64,000 nucleotides of DNA from Bacteroides sp. GTDB lineage: Bacteria > Bacteroidota > Bacteroidia > Bacteroidales > Bacteroidaceae. Position 1 is the first letter of the stretch. The number at the start of each line of letters is the position of its first letter. The notes below the pieces were generated by a model. That model made no database searches, had not been told where the DNA came from, and saw only the letters and a list, made by a program, of their open reading frames with translations. This document shows positions 15,092-24,558 of this stretch, piece after piece. The stretch lies in assembly GCA_021202275.1 (NCBI GenBank), contig JAJQDI010000015.1, positions 472,637 to 536,636 on the forward strand, in the 5' to 3' direction. The translations under genes were made by a program, and so were the position numbers.

Positions 15092-17239
15092 TCATTCGTA
15101 AACCAGTTCCAGATCATCCAGCCACATACAGCTCTCCGAGCTACCGGTGAAATAGTCACCGTATTTACTTGCAGATGCCACAATCACAATAGCTGTAGGC
15201 TTCCGGTCCCAGGTACGGTAGTCCAGCTCGATCTCAAAAGGGATCATCCCTTCGCCGGTGGTAGACTCATATAAGGTCTTTTCGCCATAAGCAATGGTAC
15301 CTTCTACATCCGCATCGAATAGCTGACGTTCAGATTCTTTGGTTTTTATGATATAGGGGAAGGTCTCTCCATTATACTCCTCACCTTCCCAGTCTCCCAC
15401 AGCAATGTATACAGATCCCTGATCCGGATCTCCTTTTGTCAGTTCATGATACTCTGTACTGCTTGCATAATCCACGATACCGCAGTTATATTTGATATAC
15501 CCACGCATCTTTACCGGCCGGTCGCTGAACTCGCGTCCAAATCCTAAAACCCCGTCCATACCATCCGTTTTCAGATACTTTCCGGCAAAGACATTCCCTG
15601 CGGCAAATTTTCCGAAAATACCTACTCCGACAAACTGAGACTGCATCTTGATCGAGCGGTTGCCGCTTGCGAAGATAGTTTCATCGTATACCGTCACATT
15701 CCCTCCCACAGTAGCAGCTCCCTGATTGCCTGTATCCCAGAACCTGTCTTCATCTGCCGCATGTACCAATAAAGGAGTAGATCCGGACCATCTCTCAAAA
15801 CTATTATTGGGCAATTGAGCCCCCTCGGTAGTGAAGGTATAGATGGCATAGACACTCTCACCTTCCGCCACCTGATATTCGTAAGTTGTAACAGGAGACA
15901 AACCAGTCAGTTGTGCCAGGAAACTTGTACCGTTGATCTCTACCTCAGCTTCCATCCACTGCGGGTCACCGCTTTTGCGATACCGGAAATAAACTCTTTC
16001 CTCAGGGGTATTCACGATCTGTCCGCGCAGTGTAGCCCTGTTGGCAAACACTTCCTGAGGAAGCACCTGGTCGGCCACCACATTGCTTCCCCCAACGGTA
16101 AGGATGAGATCCTCTGTTCGGTTTTTGCCATTCTCGTCCGTAGCAGAGACCGTAATGGTTACCCATCCGTTTTCGGCTGTAAATTTCCCGACGAGCGCAG
16201 CCCCGAAGATAAGCCGCATATCCGACTTACCGTTCGCCTCTTTCAATCTATAAGTAAGCCCTTTCTCTGCCAGACCTTCACGTTCGCTATCTTTCAGGCT
16301 CATCACATCCATATAGGCAGGTAAGGCCCACTCCGCAAAACGCTCACAACTCAGGATCACACGTTTCAGAGAAGAACTGGTAGCAATGCCCACTTCCAGG
16401 TCTCTCGCTTCCGCCACATCCAGGTAGTAAGGCATGGCTTCTTCAAATATTCCGTAAAAGAAAGGACGCTGATAGATCTCCACTTCGTCTGTGATCTCTT
16501 CCAAAGGAGTGGTGATCACCTTTACTTTCAGGTCTGCTCCTCCACTTGCTGTTCCCTGGTCTGTATAGGAGAACTGGAATTCGTACAGGGTAGAGCCTTT
16601 TACTTCCATCTGGTCCGATCGGGTATAAGTGGCTCCACTCAACGCGGTACCCTCAAATGTATATTCCAATATAGCGTTGTCTTCCGGTACTATAAAGTAT
16701 CCCAGGGCATGCTCTCCCTCCGGAACAAAGCTCAACTCACCTTTTACCGAAGAGATGGTTACGGTGTATTCACTGAAAACCGTTTGCAGGGACGCATCGT
16801 CAAACTCTACGCCCACTACTGTATTGACGATCCGGCCTACTACTTCCAGCGGAGTATGTTCTCCGGCTACTACAGTAAAGTTTTTTTCTTTTTTGTAAAA
16901 AACCTCATGATAGGAGACATCTACAGAGTCACCTGCTGTTATTTTCACCCGATAGTCTCCCCCACGCAGCGTGATCTCTTCAGGGATCTCATCTACCCCT
17001 TTGTAGTATTGTATCAGTCCGTTCTGACTATACAGTCGGATCTCACATTCTTCTTTCAGACGGGCCTCGTCTTCCGCATTCAACGCACGGGTAGCAACCA
17101 CATCTATGGTATTTTCGATATCCACGTTCAGGCGAACCGTTCCTTCACCCTCTGTATAGAGTTCTTTTCGATCGCATGACCAGAGAAGCGTGAACAGACA
17201 CAAAGAGAAAAATGATAGGTTAAATATATATTTCTTCAT
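15092..17239 (-). CDS. DUF4493 and PCMD two-domain surface lipoprotein
   Basis: The 715-residue product has a lipoprotein signal with lipobox LLWSC at about residue 22. Residues 30-240 match DUF4493 (RLNVDIE, the GGDYRVKITAGD sheet and the EYTFEGTALSGATY strand region). A middle part of about 200 residues has immunoglobulin or fibronectin-like repeats (YFRYRKSGDPQWMEAEV). The C-terminal about 230 residues are a PCMD domain (NNSFERWSG, FWDTGNQGAATVGG, GIFGKFAAGNVFAGKY, KMRGYIKYN, SVYIAVGDWEGEEY, SKYGDYFTGSSESCMWLDDL). Its architecture equals the broken gene at 18558-20990. It is third in the operon, 15 bp after its upstream neighbour. It should be an outer-surface protein; ligand and partner are not known. 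Confidence 0.85.
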   Translation of the reverse strand: MKKYIFNLSFFSLCLFTLLWSCDRKELYTEGEGTVRLNVDIENTIDVVATRALNAEDEARLKEECEIRLYSQNGLIQYYKGVDEIPEEITLRGGDYRVKITAGDSVDVSYHEVFYKKEKNFTVVAGEHTPLEVVGRIVNTVVGVEFDDASLQTVFSEYTVTISSVKGELSFVPEGEHALGYFIVPEDNAILEYTFEGTALSGATYTRSDQMEVKGSTLYEFQFSYTDQGTASGGADLKVKVITTPLEEITDEVEIYQRPFFYGIFEEAMPYYLDVAEARDLEVGIATSSSLKRVILSCERFAEWALPAYMDVMSLKDSEREGLAEKGLTYRLKEANGKSDMRLIFGAALVGKFTAENGWVTITVSATDENGKNRTEDLILTVGGSNVVADQVLPQEVFANRATLRGQIVNTPEERVYFRYRKSGDPQWMEAEVEINGTSFLAQLTGLSPVTTYEYQVAEGESVYAIYTFTTEGAQLPNNSFERWSGSTPLLVHAADEDRFWDTGNQGAATVGGNVTVYDETIFASGNRSIKMQSQFVGVGIFGKFAAGNVFAGKYLKTDGMDGVLGFGREFSDRPVKMRGYIKYNCGIVDYASSTEYHELTKGDPDQGSVYIAVGDWEGEEYNGETFPYIIKTKESERQLFDADVEGTIAYGEKTLYESTTGEGMIPFEIELDYRTWDRKPTAIVIVASASKYGDYFTGSSESCMWLDDLELVYE

Positions 17240-17254
17240 CTTGTTTGCTTCAGT

Positions 17255-18544
17255 TTAATAAGTAAATAAGGTGAGCAGTTGAGACTCCTGGTTATCGGTA
17301 TTGTCTACTACAGTGATCTTAAAGGTATGAGTTCCCGAATATATATTCAACAGTCCTGTGAAACCGGTAATATCAAAATCCACATTCACCGCGTCTATTA
17401 CCTGCGCACCATACGGAAGTCCCAGACCGGCAAGGCCTTCTTCATTTTCGCCCGGATAGGCCAGATCAAATTTCGTGGGCAGGAACTCCGTAAGCACTTC
17501 GATAAACTCGTCGTCCGAACTTCCGATCTCCACATGCAGGTGTTTGATACCTGCCTCTGCTGCGATCTTCACCAGTACCGGATAAGGGTTTGATATGCTG
17601 GCATCCGCGGGAATAACGATCGTCTGATTGATATCAAATCCATCCCCTACAATGGAGATCTCACTGTCTTCCGGTCCGGGACCTGGCCCCGGGTCCGGAT
17701 CACCACCGTTTTCATCGCCCGGATCTGTAATGGTTGGTTCTTCTCCCGGATCAATGGTGATGTCTTTTTCTATGACCTCACATTCCACGTCTATGGTGAT
17801 GGAAATACCGGCAGATCCATCGTCGTCGCCGTCACCGGGTCCGGTGGTCACCAACGAATACCGGATGATGCGGTGCTGACCGGCTTTCGCATCGGCAAAT
17901 CCTCTGTTCAGCGTCAGTTTTTCACCATCTACCGTACCATGGAATGTCGCTTCCAACAGATTAGACGCATTCACTGCTTTAAAATATCCGGCACGGGTAT
18001 CTATATTCTCGTATTTCAGGGAAGCGCTGCCAATGCTCACGGTAGTAACTACATCATTGCCCAACAGGGCAGTGAGTGCTTCGTCATATTCTACCGTCAC
18101 CATGATGCTTTGCAGGTAACATTCCAGATCAGTGATCTCTGTGACCTCATCTTCCCGGATCACAAAGTCCTGTTTCCCGAAATAGAACGGATTTTCGAAC
18201 TCGGCAGGCAATTCTTCGTGTGAATAGGCGGCTACGCTATAGTTCCCTACTTTCATGGAGTATACTTCCGGCATCTCGCTGTACTTCCAGGACACCAGTT
18301 GTTTGTTGTCGTTGTCTACATCATAGATAATGATCGTATAGTTGTCTGTATTCACATTGGAAGCAGCGCGGCTCACCGGATTTACAGCTACATCCACCGC
18401 CAGTTTCAGAGAAGTCAGACTGACAGTACCTTCCGCCGCCTCTTCTCCGGGTTGCTCTTTTCCGCCAAAGTTTTCACGGTCGCATGCTACGAAAGTCAAC
18501 AGGACAGCGCAAAAAGCAAAAAGTATATATATGGACTTTTTCAT
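17255..18544 (-). CDS. DUF4493-domain lipoprotein with Pro/Gly-rich hinge
   Basis: Started at ATG 18544, the 429-residue product carries a lipoprotein signal (lipobox FVAC). The first about 240 residues match DUF4493: VSLTSLKLAVDV, YTIIIYDVDN, GNYSVAAYSHEELP, ECYLQSIMVTVEYDE and GADAKAG-type turns. A hinge made of alternating Asp, Pro and Gly (around DPDPGPGPGPED) links it to a C-terminal beta domain of about 150 residues (HLHVEIGSSDDEF, GTHTFKITVVDN). It has no PCMD domain, unlike its two larger relatives. It lies 14 bp downstream of the broken DUF4493-PCMD gene and 15 bp upstream of the intact one, so it is part of the same transcript. It is probably a surface-exposed structural or binding component; nothing in the sequence shows catalysis. 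Confidence 0.8.
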   Translation of the reverse strand: MKKSIYILFAFCAVLLTFVACDRENFGGKEQPGEEAAEGTVSLTSLKLAVDVAVNPVSRAASNVNTDNYTIIIYDVDNDNKQLVSWKYSEMPEVYSMKVGNYSVAAYSHEELPAEFENPFYFGKQDFVIREDEVTEITDLECYLQSIMVTVEYDEALTALLGNDVVTTVSIGSASLKYENIDTRAGYFKAVNASNLLEATFHGTVDGEKLTLNRGFADAKAGQHRIIRYSLVTTGPGDGDDDGSAGISITIDVECEVIEKDITIDPGEEPTITDPGDENGGDPDPGPGPGPEDSEISIVGDGFDINQTIVIPADASISNPYPVLVKIAAEAGIKHLHVEIGSSDDEFIEVLTEFLPTKFDLAYPGENEEGLAGLGLPYGAQVIDAVNVDFDITGFTGLLNIYSGTHTFKITVVDNTDNQESQLLTLFTY

Positions 18545-18557
18545 ACAGTTCTTCCTT

Positions 18558-20990
18558 TTAATATTCAAGTTTGATATCGTCTACATAAAGTTTGTTTCCG
18601 GTGAACTCTTTCCTGGCGTTCCCACTCAACCCGCTACTGGGCATATCCATCTGATCCAGAGAATTGAGACCGGAAGAGAATACAATAGAAAGATGAGTCG
18701 CTTTCAGAGCAGCATACTGTTCGTGGTAGACGATCTCTATGGTTTTCCGCTCATACTCACTGTTGGAGCCCTCTTCCAGGAACTGTTCTCCGATAACGAT
18801 ATTACCACTCATGACCTTGATATCCACACTGAATTTCTGACTCCCCACGCCCTGGTACTTGTAATAAAACGACAGGGCAGCAGGCCGGGAAGTAAATTCA
18901 TATCCATACCGGGGCTGGTTGTCCGCGCCCATAGTACCCAGGAAAAGCTCCGCGGCAGTGATATTTTCCAGATTGCCTCCAGCCCCCAAAAATGGCAACG
19001 AGTTGTTATTGCCTCAGCCGATGGTCACAAGTTCCGCCGCATAAGTCCCGAACTCAGAAGAAGTTCTCCGGGTTCCCGAATTGGACTGATACGCGTTTGT
19101 TTTTCTACCCTGAGAGGTAATCGCATTGAGCGAGCACCATCCGGGAATCGTCTCATCTTCCTCCGCATTCAGGTACCAGCGGGTCCAGTTGGAAGTGACA
19201 GAAGTATTTCCGGACCACTCTTCCAGGTCGGAATTAGGTATCTGCCGGGCCTGTTCGGTTGTGATCGCATGGGTAGAAGAAGTATATATATAGTGACCAC
19301 TCTTCTCGTATCCGGCTCTCACCAGGTAGGTATTTTCTTTATCCGCATCCAAAGGCAAAGAAATGGTGATCACATCTCCGTCTCTCCATTGATTGGGTGT
19401 GATCCAGTTGCCTTCGTCTTCCGGATCACAATACTCCACCACCACATTCTCGTCACGGAGATAGGCGGTCACCGCGTCATTCTCTCCTACAATGGTCAAT
19501 ATAGCTTTACCTGCCCAGACATCTCCCGCAGCCAGTGCTTTTACTTCAAACTGAGGATCTCCTGTCTGAGCTGAGATCTCATTGGAAACTTTGCTTCTGT
19601 AAAGAGCACGAAGATCTATTTCACCAAATACAGGAGAAGGAAGAGTAATCTCTACCTGATGGTTCAGCCCGTCTGAGGAGATCACAGACACAGAAGTAGC
19701 CTCTGTCCACATTCCATAGGACAGATACTGGAATTGCAGCAGGGAAGGATCACCGTCGAGAACCAGAGATACTCCCACTTTCTGACTGCCCAGAGCCACG
19801 GTTTCCGTAGAAATGAGTTCCAGCTGGTTGGAAGTACACACGACTTTCAGTATCACTTCAGATTTACTTTCTCTGGACAACTTATCCGTTGCCTGTAAGG
19901 TGAAAACCGCAGGGGTATTGTCCTGTGTCACCAACAGACGAGTGAGAACTTCTGTGAAATCGATCACAGCCATCTTTTCTACATTTTTCTCTACTCCCCG
20001 CAGTTGTAAGCCCAGAGATTTCAACAAGTCCAGTTCTGTAGCGGAAGCATGGATGAGTTCGATCTCCTCCGGCCAGCCCCTCTCTTTCAGCACCTCCGAC
20101 TGGGTGGTCAGGTGTATCTTGGATATACCGGCAAGTGCCTGAAGCAGTACGGATGCCTTTCCACCTGCCACATATCCTCCCTCAACAAGGGTCTGTGTCT
20201 CTCCGGATTCAAAACCGGTAGTTACAAAATAAGGTGCCGGAGCACTCAGCGCTTCATCCGAAATATCTATTTCCACAGGTACACGCTCTGTGGCATCGTC
20301 GAAAGACAACTGCAACGAAGTACTTCCCAGATTCACGTTCAATTTTAAAATATAGTGTTCGCGGCCTTTGGCATCTTCCACCACAGCCGCTTCGATCGTG
20401 GTAAACTCACCACCTTCGCGCTTCACCCTGGCATATACGATAAAATCACCGGGCCTCAGGTAAGCAGCTCTTTCCTCATCTCCGGCAAATTCGATCTTTG
20501 TCCCGCTGACAGACTCTACGATGGTCGAATATTCACTGAAATATTCTTTGTAAGCATCTGTATACTCTACAGTAATTTTCACATTGGCCAGCGAACAAAC
20601 CACTTCTACCTGAGTGGTCTGGTCTTTGGTGACAGTGAAATCTTTTGTCCCTTCCAAATAAGGCACATCAAAACCTTCTTCATTCAGATCTCCATACGAT
20701 GCTTTGAGCGTATAGCTTCCTGAGGCAATTGCATATTCATTGGGGAACTGCTTCAGGCTTTCCCAATAGCCTACCCCTTCTTTACCTTTCAAAATAGTTA
20801 TGTCAAACTCTGAAACATCCAGGTCAAGATCTGCTGCACCCGAACGGGTCTGCATGCTTTTCACTTCTGTGTTTGCTTTCACTCTCAACTGCATTTTCCC
20901 CGTTGTAGAGCCGTGATCGTCCTGTACACATGAAGACAGCCAACCAATCCCAATGATCAGTAGACCTAATCCTATTTTTCTATTCATCAA
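18558..20990 (-). pseudogene. DUF4493-PCMD surface lipoprotein interrupted by an in-frame TGA
   Basis: From ATG 20990 a 658-residue product begins with a lipoprotein signal (lipobox LSSC) and a DUF4493 domain, then immunoglobulin-like repeats and the start of a PCMD domain (IPNSDLEEWSGNTS). It ends at TGA 19016-19014. The same frame then reads on without a gap for another 151 codons (GNNNSLPFLGAGGN ... KLYVDDIKLEY) and completes the PCMD domain, so one base change (probably TGG or CGA to TGA) split an 810-residue protein. The remnant would be exported but lack most of PCMD. It is the first gene of the operon, with a -7 box at 21059-21052. Translational read-through is possible but unsupported; sequencing error must be excluded. 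Confidence 0.85.
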
Positions 20991-21051
20991 ATAATAGATT
21001 TTTAATGAAAATTGATATATCTTTTTAAACCCAAATAAAGAAAAATTACGG

Positions 21052-21059
21052 CAAAGATA
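21052..21059 (-). promoter_or_regulatory. -7 box of the DUF4493/PCMD operon
   Basis: TATCTTTG on the minus strand fits TAnnTTTG and lies 62 bp before the first start codon. The -33 region is poor. Confidence 0.55.
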
Positions 21060-21239
21060 ACATTTTTATTAATTATAAACAGAAAAAAAGATCGGAAGAA
21101 ATCATTTTCATTTTTTTAGGTTAAAAACGGGGTACACATGCTGAACATTTTCCGAATGGGTTTTCAATGAAAGTGATTTGCTGATTACTACCTCTGTAAC
21201 TAACCGGCTCCTCGCATCCGACGCTGATCTCACAGCACA

Positions 21240-21288
21240 GGATCGGTAAAATTATTTTTACTTTACCGATCCAAGTTTTTTCTTTTTC
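21240..21288. terminator. Hairpin downstream of the receiver/PEP-binding gene
   Basis: GGATCGGTAAA at 21240-21250 pairs perfectly with 21262-21272. It begins 22 bp past the stop of the minus-strand gene at 21294. The T-rich tract (21276-21287) is on the plus-strand side, so as a minus-strand terminator it lacks a U run. Confidence 0.5.
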
Positions 21289-21293
21289 TCAGT

Positions 21294-24251
21294 TCATGGT
21301 TTCAATACCACACCTGATTTTTTCTTTCCATCCATCTTTACGACAAGGGGAGACTCAAAAGAGACATGACGCAAAAACTCCGTTTCCTCTACCGCCGGCT
21401 GCGCATCCAGGAACGCCTGATCATACACCCCATCCTGCATAAACGCGTTGATCGTGAAATAGCCTACGCCAAAAGAGGTCAGGTTCTGGAAAAAGTGTGT
21501 TCCCTGGCTGGGATCTACCCGGTAGTTGGTGAGCCCGGCCTCCACGATGACCCGCGCTCCGGAGATGTGAGGCCACTTGACGGGTATCCCCAACCAGGGA
21601 TCGCTGCTCCCCCACCGTCCGGGACCCACCAGCACATACTTCCTACCTGCGTCCAGGAAACGACGATTGATCTTCTCGATCTCCCAGGCAATCTTCTGAT
21701 TGTTGGAGGCACTGTAGCCATCGGTCTTCACATACACGACATCATAGATATCGTCCATGATCCCGTGTCCCAGAGAACTGTCCGAACGGAGTATGACCGC
21801 CTCGTCCGGGATCAACGTCAGATCTTCATCCAGCATCTCTTTGCTGTCTACAATGGGGCGTATCTGCAACAGATAGAATGTACCTGTTTTGTCGTGGTCC
21901 CGGCTCAGGGTAGCAGCAAACTCGATCTCTACCGGCCGGCGCATCTCCTGTTCGCTGTATTTCAATACCAACTGCAGGATGCGTGCCAACGGAAATACAT
22001 CGTGCTGCAGGATATTGGCAAAGGTAATCACTTTGCGCCCTCCCGGATAGAGTCCGTCCCGGATGATCTGATCATACGGATCGTATGTAGAGGCAATGTA
22101 TTGCAGCGAACCATCCTGTTCTGCCTCTTTGACATGCAGTTTCAATAAATTGAATCCATCGTCTATGGAGAATTCATGTCCTGCGTTTTTCAGATCCAGC
22201 GCGTAGAATCGGGTCTGCGTCTCTTTGAGAGCGATCTCCATTTCGCTGGTCTGCAATACCTGGTGGGGATGATACGGAGAGAACCTCAGGGTCATCCCTC
22301 CGTCTACAATGTATTTTCCCAGTCCCAGCGCCAGATTCACGGTCCCTTCCTCTGCCTTTTCGTCTCCCAGCGGATAATAATTGAGCGACCGGGCTACTCC
22401 GGACATCGAAGGATAGTAACGATCTCCATACGGATTGCCAACCACTTCCTGCAGGATCACCGCCATCTTCTCCCGGTCAATCACGTTGGAGGTAGCCTGC
22501 ATATAGGCTTTGCTGTCCCGGAAATAGACAGAAGCGTACACCCCCTTGATCGCATCCGAGAGCATCCGCAGCATCTCGTATTTATCGTCCAGGAAAGGGA
22601 TCATATAGGTATTGTATATCCCCGCGAAAGGTTGATAATGCGAATCCTCCAGCAGGCTCGACGAACGAATGGCAATGGGTGACTTCACGACATCGAAGAA
22701 GGTAAAGAAATCCTCTACCAGCCGGTCGGGCAGTTTCGCTTTCAGGAAATATTTCAGGATAGCTTCGTCGTCCATATCCGAAAGAGCGATCTGATACAGG
22801 TTGTTCGTCTCCATAAACTCGTCGAAGATATCCGTACAGAGCACCACCGTTTTAGGGATCGCTACACGGGCATTCTCAAACTCTTCAAACTCCGGATGGC
22901 GTTTCACCATATTATCGATGAAGGCCAGTCCGCGCCCCTTCCCTCCCAGGGATCCATCTCCGATGCGGGCAAAGTTGGAGTAACGGTCAAACTGTTCCCT
23001 GCGGAAAATAGCCACCACTCCCTGGTTCTTCATCTTACGGTATTTTACGATCGCTTCAAAGATGATCTTCCGGTGCGCATCCACATCCTGCAGGCTGTTC
23101 CAGGTAATGGGTTTGAGAAACTCCGCAATAGGGAACATGGCGCGGGAGTAGAGCCAGCGACTGATGTGGTTGTGACTGATGTGATAGAGAAACGATTCGG
23201 CAGGAATGGCGAAAAGCACATTCTGCAACTCTTTCAGATTCCTCACGCGCGCAATCTCTTCCTGTGTATCGGGATTGCGGAACACAAAATCACCGAATCC
23301 GAAATTATTGGAGACAGACCGCCGCAGGTCTACATCCATCTTCTTGGAGTTCTTATCGATAAAACTGGCGGCATAACGGGCGGCATACACGGCATTCTCC
23401 GATTCCGAAGACTGGATGATGATCGGTACAAAAGGATCTTCTTTACGGATACGCGCGCAGAGTTTGATCCCGGCCATGGGGTCTTTCTCCCCTTCCCTGG
23501 GAAAACGCACATCAGTGATCACCCCCAATACGTTGTTATTGTATTTATCATAGATGGCAGTAGCTTCCTCATAGGTACGCGCCAACACGATCTTGGGTCT
23601 TCCACGCATACGCAGCGTACGTTGATGGGCATTCAGCGCTTCCGTAGAAAACTCCTGGCTCTGTTTCAGTACGAACTTGTAGAGGTTGGGAAGTACGGAA
23701 GAGTAGAACCGGATACCGTCTTCAACCAGGAGGATCAGCTGTACACCGACCTCCTCCACATCGTGCTCCAGATTCATCTTGTCTTCGATCAGTTTGATGA
23801 TAGAGACCAGCAGATCTGTATTGCCCAACCAGCAGAATACATAATCGAACGCGCTCAGATCTTCATCCGCGATGCGCTGGGAGATCCCGTGACTGAAAGG
23901 GGTCAGGATCACGATAGGGATCTGCTCATAGAGACTTTTGATCCGGCGTCCGATATCAAAGCTATCGTTATCTCCCGTTCCGGGCATACAGATCACCAGG
24001 TCGAAGGAGATCTCTGCCAGCAGAGAGAGCGCCTCCTCTTCGGTAGAGACCTGCGAAAAACGGGGGGGATATCTCAGAGACAAAGAAGTATACTCATTGA
24101 ATATCTTTTCATCGATACGGCCGTCGTCTTCCAGCATAAAGGCGTCATACGGATTGGCAATCAGCAGGATATTGAAGATGCGACGAGGCATCAGATTGGC
24201 AAATTGCGTATCTTTGAAATAAAGTTGGTTCAATTTAAGTTTGGTAAGCAT
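21294..24251 (-). CDS. Receiver domains fused to a PEP-synthase-type ATP-grasp domain
   Basis: The 985-residue product combines parts not usually joined. Residues about 25-165 look like a degenerate receiver (NILLIANPYDAF, FDLVICMPG, IPIVILTPF). Residues about 175-320 look like a working receiver: LILLVEDG, the phosphoacceptor-like aspartate in GVITDVRFP, IIIQSSES and ASFIDKNSKK. From about 430 follows the ATP-binding domain of PEP synthase and pyruvate phosphate dikinase (GDGSLGGKGRGLAF, PIAIRSSSLLEDSH, FAGIYNTY, LLQIRPIV). The phosphohistidine swivel domain and the PEP-binding barrel of those enzymes are absent. The last 120 residues hold the unusual motif VGPGRWGSSDPWLGIPV. It is not a canonical dikinase; a signal-controlled phosphotransferase is one idea. 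It stands alone, divergent from the prolyl oligopeptidase gene. Confidence 0.8.
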   Translation of the reverse strand: MLTKLKLNQLYFKDTQFANLMPRRIFNILLIANPYDAFMLEDDGRIDEKIFNEYTSLSLRYPPRFSQVSTEEEALSLLAEISFDLVICMPGTGDNDSFDIGRRIKSLYEQIPIVILTPFSHGISQRIADEDLSAFDYVFCWLGNTDLLVSIIKLIEDKMNLEHDVEEVGVQLILLVEDGIRFYSSVLPNLYKFVLKQSQEFSTEALNAHQRTLRMRGRPKIVLARTYEEATAIYDKYNNNVLGVITDVRFPREGEKDPMAGIKLCARIRKEDPFVPIIIQSSESENAVYAARYAASFIDKNSKKMDVDLRRSVSNNFGFGDFVFRNPDTQEEIARVRNLKELQNVLFAIPAESFLYHISHNHISRWLYSRAMFPIAEFLKPITWNSLQDVDAHRKIIFEAIVKYRKMKNQGVVAIFRREQFDRYSNFARIGDGSLGGKGRGLAFIDNMVKRHPEFEEFENARVAIPKTVVLCTDIFDEFMETNNLYQIALSDMDDEAILKYFLKAKLPDRLVEDFFTFFDVVKSPIAIRSSSLLEDSHYQPFAGIYNTYMIPFLDDKYEMLRMLSDAIKGVYASVYFRDSKAYMQATSNVIDREKMAVILQEVVGNPYGDRYYPSMSGVARSLNYYPLGDEKAEEGTVNLALGLGKYIVDGGMTLRFSPYHPHQVLQTSEMEIALKETQTRFYALDLKNAGHEFSIDDGFNLLKLHVKEAEQDGSLQYIASTYDPYDQIIRDGLYPGGRKVITFANILQHDVFPLARILQLVLKYSEQEMRRPVEIEFAATLSRDHDKTGTFYLLQIRPIVDSKEMLDEDLTLIPDEAVILRSDSSLGHGIMDDIYDVVYVKTDGYSASNNQKIAWEIEKINRRFLDAGRKYVLVGPGRWGSSDPWLGIPVKWPHISGARVIVEAGLTNYRVDPSQGTHFFQNLTSFGVGYFTINAFMQDGVYDQAFLDAQPAVEETEFLRHVSFESPLVVKMDGKKKSGVVLKP

Positions 24252-24262
24252 ACGGTTGTTTA

Positions 24263-24422
24263 TTTACGATGTACTGATCTACGATGTACGATTGGTATTA
24301 CATTACTTTATTTCTATGTATACTACCCTCTGCTATGTGCCACCAGAGAATGCGGTTTCATTCCCCTCTACGTTTAGATGTATAAGGCATATCAGATGCA
24401 TGTACATCCGTACATCGTAAAT
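24263..24422. repeat. Small TIR element (ATTTACGATGTAC ends)
   Basis: A 160-bp stretch bounded by perfect 13-bp inverted repeats ATTTACGATGTAC, with a second copy of the motif (CTACGATGTACGATT) just inside the left end. It lies between two divergent genes. The ends resemble those of the larger elements at 9581 and 49294, but the interior is different. Confidence 0.6.
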
Positions 24423-24519
24423 CAAACTGTTTGGTCTGACAAAATTCGTTTTTTTTATCGGGAAAAGCAAACCGGCCTGCGCTTTTATGGAAAGTAGAGG
24501 AGTTTTGAGGATTTTTTCT

Positions 24520-24527
24520 TACTTTTG
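24520..24527 (+). promoter_or_regulatory. -7 box of the prolyl oligopeptidase gene
   Basis: TACTTTTG, 31 bp before the chosen start codon at 24559; no -33 TTG at the usual distance. It lies inside the longer open frame that begins at 24487, which argues for the later start. Confidence 0.55.
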
Positions 24528-24558
24528 TATCTTACAAATAAACAGGACAAATAGAGGC

